Assembly (NCBI GenBank): GCA_963768585.1 | Contig: CAVYIF010000019.1 | Coordinates: forward strand, 186,001 to 250,000 | From: CAVUNY01 sp963768585 | GTDB lineage: Bacteria; Chloroflexota; Anaerolineae; Anaerolineales; Anaerolineaceae | DNA: 64,000 nucleotides | Reading direction: 5' to 3' | In this document: positions 59,346-64,000 of the stretch, one piece after another | How positions within the stretch are numbered: position 1 is the stretch's first letter | Layout of the letters: each line of letters starts with the position of its first letter | Made by a program: the position numbers and the translations under genes | The notes under the pieces: generated by a model | Told to the model about the DNA's origin: nothing | What the model saw: only the letters and a program-made list of their open reading frames with translations | The model's database searches: none

Positions 59346-60065
59346 TTACGCAAACCCGATCGTGTCCGACCCGAAACCACCCCCCATCACGTCGTGGAAG
59401 GACTGTTCGTACTCGTGTATCGGCGGGCCTTCCTCTGGTTCTCCGCCGCGTTTGGCGCGAGTCTTGAGCAGCTTGAGGCGGAAGGTTTCTTCGCGGTCGC
59501 GTTCTTCCAGCGAACTCACAATGAAGTCGACGGTTTCTTCGTATTCGGGAATGAAAATGTACTGCAAGGCGTTGACCCGCCGCTGGGTTTTACGCAGCTC
59601 GATGGCCAGACGCCAGACTGTGGTTACCAGCCTGGAGAGTTCGGGGATCATCTCAACTACTTTGCGGAAGGCCACCGCGGTTTCATCCAGAGTGGCCGAG
59701 GTATTGCCCAGGCTGTAAAGCATTTCCTGCGGCCGCGTGCTTGCTTCAACTACCGGGACCGCCACGCCCATAATGCCGCGGAACCTGAGCTGCACGTCCA
59801 GGGTTTCCTTGGCTGCCAGGGCTGCCCACTCCACATTTTCGCGCCCGCGCTGTAGTTGGGCCTTTTCCATGGCGCGGTAAGCTGCTTCGAACAGCTCCCA
59901 CAACTGTTCCTGGAGCACCTCGGCTTCATGTGCTATCCGGATCAATTCGCCAGTGAGCACCTCGCGCTTACGGTTGAGGATTTCGTACCCCTCGCGCGCA
60001 AACCGCAGTTCCTGCTTCATGCGCAGCAGGTTGCTGCGTGTTGGCGGGATATTAATCTTCGCCAT
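59346..60065 (-). CDS. atpD: V/A-type ATP synthase subunit D
   Basis: The 239-residue protein begins INIPPTRSNLLRMKQELRFA and is a long coiled coil (YEILNRKREVLTGELIRIAH), with TVWRLAIELRKTQRRVNALQ near the end. These are the features of the central rotor stalk subunit D, which turns inside the A3B3 ring. It is slightly longer than the usual 210 residues. It overlaps the end of atpB by 14 bp and is the last gene of the operon. Confidence 0.93.
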   Translation of the reverse strand: MAKINIPPTRSNLLRMKQELRFAREGYEILNRKREVLTGELIRIAHEAEVLQEQLWELFEAAYRAMEKAQLQRGRENVEWAALAAKETLDVQLRFRGIMGVAVPVVEASTRPQEMLYSLGNTSATLDETAVAFRKVVEMIPELSRLVTTVWRLAIELRKTQRRVNALQYIFIPEYEETVDFIVSSLEERDREETFRLKLLKTRAKRGGEPEEGPPIHEYEQSFHDVMGGGFGSDTIGFA

Positions 60066-61479
60066 GGCTGTTCTCGTAATATTGTTCGATCTCTTCCAGG
60101 CTGACGCGGGTTAGTTCTTCCTTGGGCAGCATCGAGAGCAGGCGCCAGCCGATATCCAGCGTTTGCTTGATATTGCGGTTTTCGGTCAGCGACTGGTTGA
60201 TGTATTCGCGCTCGTATGCGCGGCCAAACTTGAGATATAACTGGTCGACATTCCCCAGCTCTTCTTCGCCAATCACCGAGGCCAACGCGCGCACATCCTG
60301 CACGTGTGCGTAAGCGGCATACAATTGAGCGGCGACATGCGAATGGTCGGCCCGCGTGCGCCCGGCGCCAATGCCGTCTTTTGCCAGACGAGACAGGCTG
60401 GGCAGCACCGTGATCGGTGGATAGATACCCTGGTGGTTGAGATCGCGTCCCAGCACGATCTGCCCTTCGGTGATATATCCGGTCAGGTCCGGCACCGGGT
60501 GAGTGATATCGTCGTTGGGCATCGACAGGATGGGAATCTGGGTGATGGACCCCTTGCTGGTTTTGACCCGCCCGGTGCGTTCGTAAAGGGATGCCAGGTC
60601 GCTGTACAGGTAGCCTGGGTAGCCTTTGCGGCTGGGCACCTCGCCGCGGATGTTTGAGATCTGGCGCAGGGCTTCACAATAGTTGGTCATATCGGTCAGC
60701 ACCACCAGCACATGCATCTGGCGTTCAAAAGCCAGGTACTCGGCCAGGGTCAGGGCGGCACGCGGGGTCACCAGGCGTTCCATCGGGGGGTCGTCTGCCA
60801 GGTTAAGGAACATGGCCACGCGGGTCAGCGCGCCGCTTTCGACAAATGAATTCCGGAAAAAATCGGCCACGTCATGTTTGACACCCATGGCGGCAAACAC
60901 GATCGCAAACTGCTCTCCGGCACGCTCAGACTCGCCGGCTGGCGCGCCCAGGGTGGCCTGACGCACGATCTGCGCTGCCAACTGGTCGTGGGGCATACCC
61001 GCGCCGGAAAAGAGGGGCAGCTTCTGGCCCTGTACGAGCGTGTTCATGCCGTCGATGGCTGAAATACCGGTCTGGATGTAATCGCGTGGGTAGACCCGCG
61101 CGGTGGGGTTAATCGGTTGGCCGTTGATATCGGCGTTTCGTTCGGAAAGCGGCACCGGACCGCCGTCGAGCGGCATGCCCAGGCCGTCAAAGACGCGGCC
61201 TAACATTTCTTCGGCCACCGGGATGTGCAGCGGACCACCTAAAAAGCGCACATGGGTGCCTTCGATCGAGAGGCCGGTGGTACCGGCAAAAACTTCCACC
61301 ACCGCCATATTCGCGCCGACTTCCAACACGCGCCCGCGCCGTATACGTCCCAGCGAGTCGATGATTTCCACTACTTCATCATAGCCAATATTCCCGGCTC
61401 CTTCGACGACCACGATCGGGCCTTCGATCCGGCTGACTCCAACAACTTCCTGCCCGCCCAGTTCAAGTAATTCGCTCAT
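60052..61479 (-). CDS. atpB: V/A-type ATP synthase subunit B
   Basis: The 475-residue non-catalytic subunit starts VGVSRIEGPIVVVEGAGNIG and contains QTGISAIDGMNTLVQGQKLP, LFSGAGMPHDQLAAQIVRQA (a degenerate P-loop, GAGMPH, as expected for subunit B) and IPILSMPNDDITHPVPDLTG. It forms the A3B3 hexamer with subunit A. The start and the atpA stop overlap by 4 bp. Confidence 0.95.
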   Translation of the reverse strand: MSELLELGGQEVVGVSRIEGPIVVVEGAGNIGYDEVVEIIDSLGRIRRGRVLEVGANMAVVEVFAGTTGLSIEGTHVRFLGGPLHIPVAEEMLGRVFDGLGMPLDGGPVPLSERNADINGQPINPTARVYPRDYIQTGISAIDGMNTLVQGQKLPLFSGAGMPHDQLAAQIVRQATLGAPAGESERAGEQFAIVFAAMGVKHDVADFFRNSFVESGALTRVAMFLNLADDPPMERLVTPRAALTLAEYLAFERQMHVLVVLTDMTNYCEALRQISNIRGEVPSRKGYPGYLYSDLASLYERTGRVKTSKGSITQIPILSMPNDDITHPVPDLTGYITEGQIVLGRDLNHQGIYPPITVLPSLSRLAKDGIGAGRTRADHSHVAAQLYAAYAHVQDVRALASVIGEEELGNVDQLYLKFGRAYEREYINQSLTENRNIKQTLDIGWRLLSMLPKEELTRVSLEEIEQYYENSHGED

Positions 61480-63242
61480 TTATACTCCGTCTCCAACTGG
61501 TTCATCTGGTCATCGATCGCCTGGGCGATCGTATCCAGTTTTTCCAGTTCCTCATTCTTTACCTGGGATTTCATGCGGATCAAGTTGTCCACCACCGCCA
61601 TGCTGTGAATGACGGCGATCGGCGCGCCGCGTTTAATGATGCGCTGCGCCCGGTTGTGGAAATGCAGAATCAGGTTCAACATTTTGATTTGTTTGTGAAT
61701 ATCCGAGTAGGCATCCACGTCATCCAACGCGCTCTGCTGCAAAAAACCCTCGCGCAGCAAGCGGGCGGTTTCGAGCACCAGGCGCTGCTCGTCGGGCAGC
61801 GCATCGGGCCCGACCAGCTTGACGATCTGCGCCAGGCGGCTCTCTTCGCTGAGCAGTTCCATGGCGTGGTTGCGCATCTGGTACCAGTCCACCCCCACCT
61901 GCTGCTGCCACCAGCCGGCCACGTCAGCCAGGTACTCGCTGTAGCTGTCCAGCCAGTTGATCGAGGGGAAGTGGCGCGCCGAAGCCAGGGCTTTATCCAG
62001 TGCCCAGAAGCAGCGGATGAAACGCTTTGTGTGCTGGGTAACCGGCTCGGAGAAATCGCCGCCCGGCGGAGATACCGCCCCGATGATGCTGACCGAGCCC
62101 TGACTGCCGCTTAATGTTTCCACGTACCCGGCCCGTTCGTAAAATTCAGCCAGGCGAGCCGCCAGGTAAGCCGGGTAGCCTTCTTCGGCGGGCATTTCTT
62201 CCAACCGCCCGGAGACTTCACGCAGGGCCTCGGCCCAGCGGGAGGTCGAGTCGGCCATCAAGGCTACGTGGTAGCCCATATCGCGGTAATATTCTGCGAT
62301 CGTGATTCCGGTGTAAATGCTGGCTTCACGCGCCGCCACGGGCATATTGGAGGTGTTGGCGATCAGTACGGTGCGTTCCATTAAGGGGTTTCCGCTGCGC
62401 GGATCGATTAACTGGGGGAATTCCTGCAGCACCTCGGTCATCTCGTTGCCGCGTTCACCGCAGCCGATGTACACCACCATGTCGGCATCTGCGTACTTGG
62501 CGATGCTCTGCTGAGTGACGGTTTTGCCGGCCCCAAACCCGCCCGGGATGGCGGCCGCCCCACCTTTGGCCAGCGGGAAAAATGTATCCAGCACGCGCTG
62601 CCCGGTGATCAGGGGGATGTTTTGCCCTAACCGCCTGTGGTAAGGGCGCAGACGGCGCACGGCCCAGCGCTGCAGCATGGTGATCTCGTGATCGCCGTGT
62701 TCGTTGTGTACGCGCGCGATCGGTTCGTCAATCGTATATTTGCGTGCGGGGGCGATCCAGGTTAACTTGCCGGAAATATCTGGCGGAACCATGACGCGAT
62801 GTTCCAGCGAAGGCGTCTCGGGCACCGTGCCCAGAATCTCGCCACCGTGCACATCGATCCCGGCATGCAGAGTAGGTGTAAAGCTCCAGTGATCCTTGCG
62901 GTAAAGTGGGGTCAGGTGAACACCGCGGCCGATAAAAGATCCGCTGCGCATTTCGATCACCGGCAGTGGGCGCTGGATGCCGTCGAAAATGCTGCGCAGC
63001 AAGCCGGGCCCCAATTCTACCGAGAGCGGCAGCCCGGTGCCATATATCGGCGAGCCGGGCTGCATGCCAGAGGTTTCCTCGTAGACCTGGATGGTAATGG
63101 TTTCGCCTTCCAGGCCAATGACCTCACCCACCAGGTGTTCGTTGCCGACCTCGACCAATTCCAGCATGCTGACATGCTTCGACCCCTTGGCGCGGATCAC
63201 CGGTCCGTTAATCCACGTCACAACTCCAACCTGCTGGCTCAT
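61476..63242 (-). CDS. atpA: V/A-type ATP synthase catalytic subunit A
   Basis: The 588-residue protein has Walker A GGFGAGKTVTQQSIAKYADA, the following VVYIGCGERGNEMTEVLQEF, and ADSTSRWAEALREVSGRLEE with the bulge region of V/A-type A subunits (KLTWIAPARKYTIDEPIARV). This is the ATP-splitting or ATP-making subunit. The length is normal. It overlaps atpE and atpB by 4 bp each, so translation is coupled throughout. Confidence 0.96.
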   Translation of the reverse strand: MSQQVGVVTWINGPVIRAKGSKHVSMLELVEVGNEHLVGEVIGLEGETITIQVYEETSGMQPGSPIYGTGLPLSVELGPGLLRSIFDGIQRPLPVIEMRSGSFIGRGVHLTPLYRKDHWSFTPTLHAGIDVHGGEILGTVPETPSLEHRVMVPPDISGKLTWIAPARKYTIDEPIARVHNEHGDHEITMLQRWAVRRLRPYHRRLGQNIPLITGQRVLDTFFPLAKGGAAAIPGGFGAGKTVTQQSIAKYADADMVVYIGCGERGNEMTEVLQEFPQLIDPRSGNPLMERTVLIANTSNMPVAAREASIYTGITIAEYYRDMGYHVALMADSTSRWAEALREVSGRLEEMPAEEGYPAYLAARLAEFYERAGYVETLSGSQGSVSIIGAVSPPGGDFSEPVTQHTKRFIRCFWALDKALASARHFPSINWLDSYSEYLADVAGWWQQQVGVDWYQMRNHAMELLSEESRLAQIVKLVGPDALPDEQRLVLETARLLREGFLQQSALDDVDAYSDIHKQIKMLNLILHFHNRAQRIIKRGAPIAVIHSMAVVDNLIRMKSQVKNEELEKLDTIAQAIDDQMNQLETEYK

Positions 63243-63859
63243 AAGGATTCTCCCATCAAAATGTGATGGACCGGCGAGCGCAGGGAGTTCTGCAGCCGGG
63301 CCAACCGGGTTTCCAGGGTATTGTCATAATTAATGTGCCCGTCGGGCGTTTCTACTACCACCCCGGTGCCTTTTTCCAGGGTGTCCCCCAGAGTAAGGGG
63401 CACGTTGAGTTCTGTGGAAATTTTTTCCAGAACCCCGTTCGCGAGCAGGTTAACCATTGCCTTGTCTGCCCGCACAACAGCTTGCTGAGATCGCAGCTGG
63501 ACCACGGCTTCGCGCAGCAAGCTCAGCGCGATTTCCTCGTAATCGCTCCACTCTTCCACGCTCGGAAGCTGTTGGCGAGCGGAATCAAACACAGTCTGCA
63601 GCAGTTTTTCGCGGTGTTCTAACTGCCGGGTGCGCGCTTTCAACTGGCTGGTCGCCACCACCTGGCTGCGGATGCGCTCGGCTTCCTGCTCGGCGCGCTC
63701 TAAGATTTCTGCGCGCTCCGCGGCGGCTTGCTTTTCGGCTTGCTGCCGGATTGCATCTGCCCTGGCGCGAGCGTCGTTCTTGATCTGCTCCGCTTCAGCG
63801 TTGGCTTCACTTAATATTGCCCGCGAGAGTGTTTCAATACTTTCGTCTACCGATTTCAT
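63239..63859 (-). CDS. atpE: V/A-type ATP synthase subunit E
   Basis: The 206-residue protein begins VDESIETLSRAILSEANAEA and is a long charged helix (RADAIRQQAEKQAAAERAEI) followed by a globular end (EKISTELNVPLTLGDTLEKG, GVVVETPDGHINYDNTLETR). This is the outer-stalk subunit E, which holds the catalytic head against the membrane part. It lies between subunit F upstream and subunit A downstream. Confidence 0.92.
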   Translation of the reverse strand: MKSVDESIETLSRAILSEANAEAEQIKNDARARADAIRQQAEKQAAAERAEILERAEQEAERIRSQVVATSQLKARTRQLEHREKLLQTVFDSARQQLPSVEEWSDYEEIALSLLREAVVQLRSQQAVVRADKAMVNLLANGVLEKISTELNVPLTLGDTLEKGTGVVVETPDGHINYDNTLETRLARLQNSLRSPVHHILMGESL

Positions 63860-63915
63860 AGCTTCATACCCAATCCATTTTCCCTACACAGGCAGGTTAC
63901 CGGGCCGGGGAAAAT

Positions 63916-64000
63916 CTAAATTTTGACACCAATTGCCCGGAGAACGACATCGCTGAGGGAGGGCTGGTCTGGACTGACCCCCTCCGGGCCGGGAATCTCA
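63916..64000 (-). CDS. atpF: V/A-type ATP synthase subunit F (C-terminal end only)
   Basis: Only the last 28 codons lie in the window, reading EIPGPEGVSPDQPSLSDVVL then RAIGVKI and a TAG stop at 63916-63918. The ending R-A-I-G-V-K-I is characteristic of subunit F, the small regulatory subunit bound to D. The rest of the gene lies beyond base 64000. The 56 bp between this stop and atpE hold nothing more than the atpE leader. Confidence 0.8.
   Translation of the reverse strand, partial: EIPGPEGVSPDQPSLSDVVLRAIGVKI

Noticed and set aside
1..64000. tRNA, rRNA and tmRNA genes
   Set aside because: I looked for T-arm and acceptor-like patterns in the gaps and found none that fold; gaps are short and mostly occupied by palindromes.
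1..64000. Insertion sequence, integrase or prophage genes
   Set aside because: No transposase, recombinase or phage structural motif was recognised in any large open frame.

Overview
The window is a gene-dense stretch (about 58-60% GC by eye) of a bacterial chromosome, most likely Chloroflexota and probably class Anaerolineae. The clues are a bacterial V/A-type ATPase operon, a fused EcfA-EcfA' transporter ATPase, many sugar-active enzymes, and two exported proteins carrying the short YLP(L/V) motif that is common in chloroflexotal secreted proteins. This is inferred from gene content; no rRNA or marker phylogeny was possible. No tRNA, rRNA, CRISPR array, insertion sequence or prophage was seen.

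Layout. 1-5.6 kb: EamA transporter, two tandem aldo/keto reductases (the second frameshifted) separated by a 42-bp perfect palindrome, GNATs and a metallo-beta-lactamase-fold hydrolase. 5.6-13 kb: AAA ATPase, then a sugar block with GH29 fucosidase, D-lyxose isomerase and PfkB kinase, followed by an HD phosphohydrolase, a Gfo/Idh/MocA dehydrogenase and a Nudix hydrolase. 13-23.5 kb: an esterase-like hydrolase, a large unknown protein, a 911-residue exported protein with 13 cysteine-paired repeats, GDPD, an orphan immunity-like protein, and a secreted protein/lipoprotein pair. 23.5-27.4 kb (minus strand): ECF sigma, zinc-finger anti-sigma and an ABC-2 exporter. 28-36 kb: methyltransferase, fused EcfAA', EcfT, prolyl oligopeptidase, MFS transporter and EcfS. 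36-46.5 kb: LacI regulator, GH130, GH2, UDP-glucose dehydrogenase, heparinase II/III and GH88, which together look like a uronate-glycan utilisation locus. 46.5-59 kb: methyltransferase, transglutaminase, FG-GAP protein, then an operon-like run with a variant histidine phosphatase, a short UvrA paralogue and a serine hydrolase, and after it Nudix, GNAT, ComB and DUF2461 genes. 59.3-64 kb: V/A-ATPase subunits in the order F-E-A-B-D on the minus strand.

The most distinctive signal is not a gene. The window is seeded with palindromic DNA of several families: an 18-bp element GGTGCGCCCGAAGGGGCG lying in frame inside four unrelated genes; an intergenic family with core GGTGCGC-NNN-GCGCACC; repeats built from ACCAC..GAG / CTC..GTGGT arms; and several perfect inverted repeats with arms of 14-23 bp, one of them inside a coding sequence. 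One palindrome copy sits between two halves of a fresh 52-bp duplication.

At least eight single-base frameshifts, most of them in or next to short homopolymers, interrupt otherwise intact genes. This suggests consensus errors of a long-read assembly rather than mass pseudogenisation; the affected genes are given here as joined spans.
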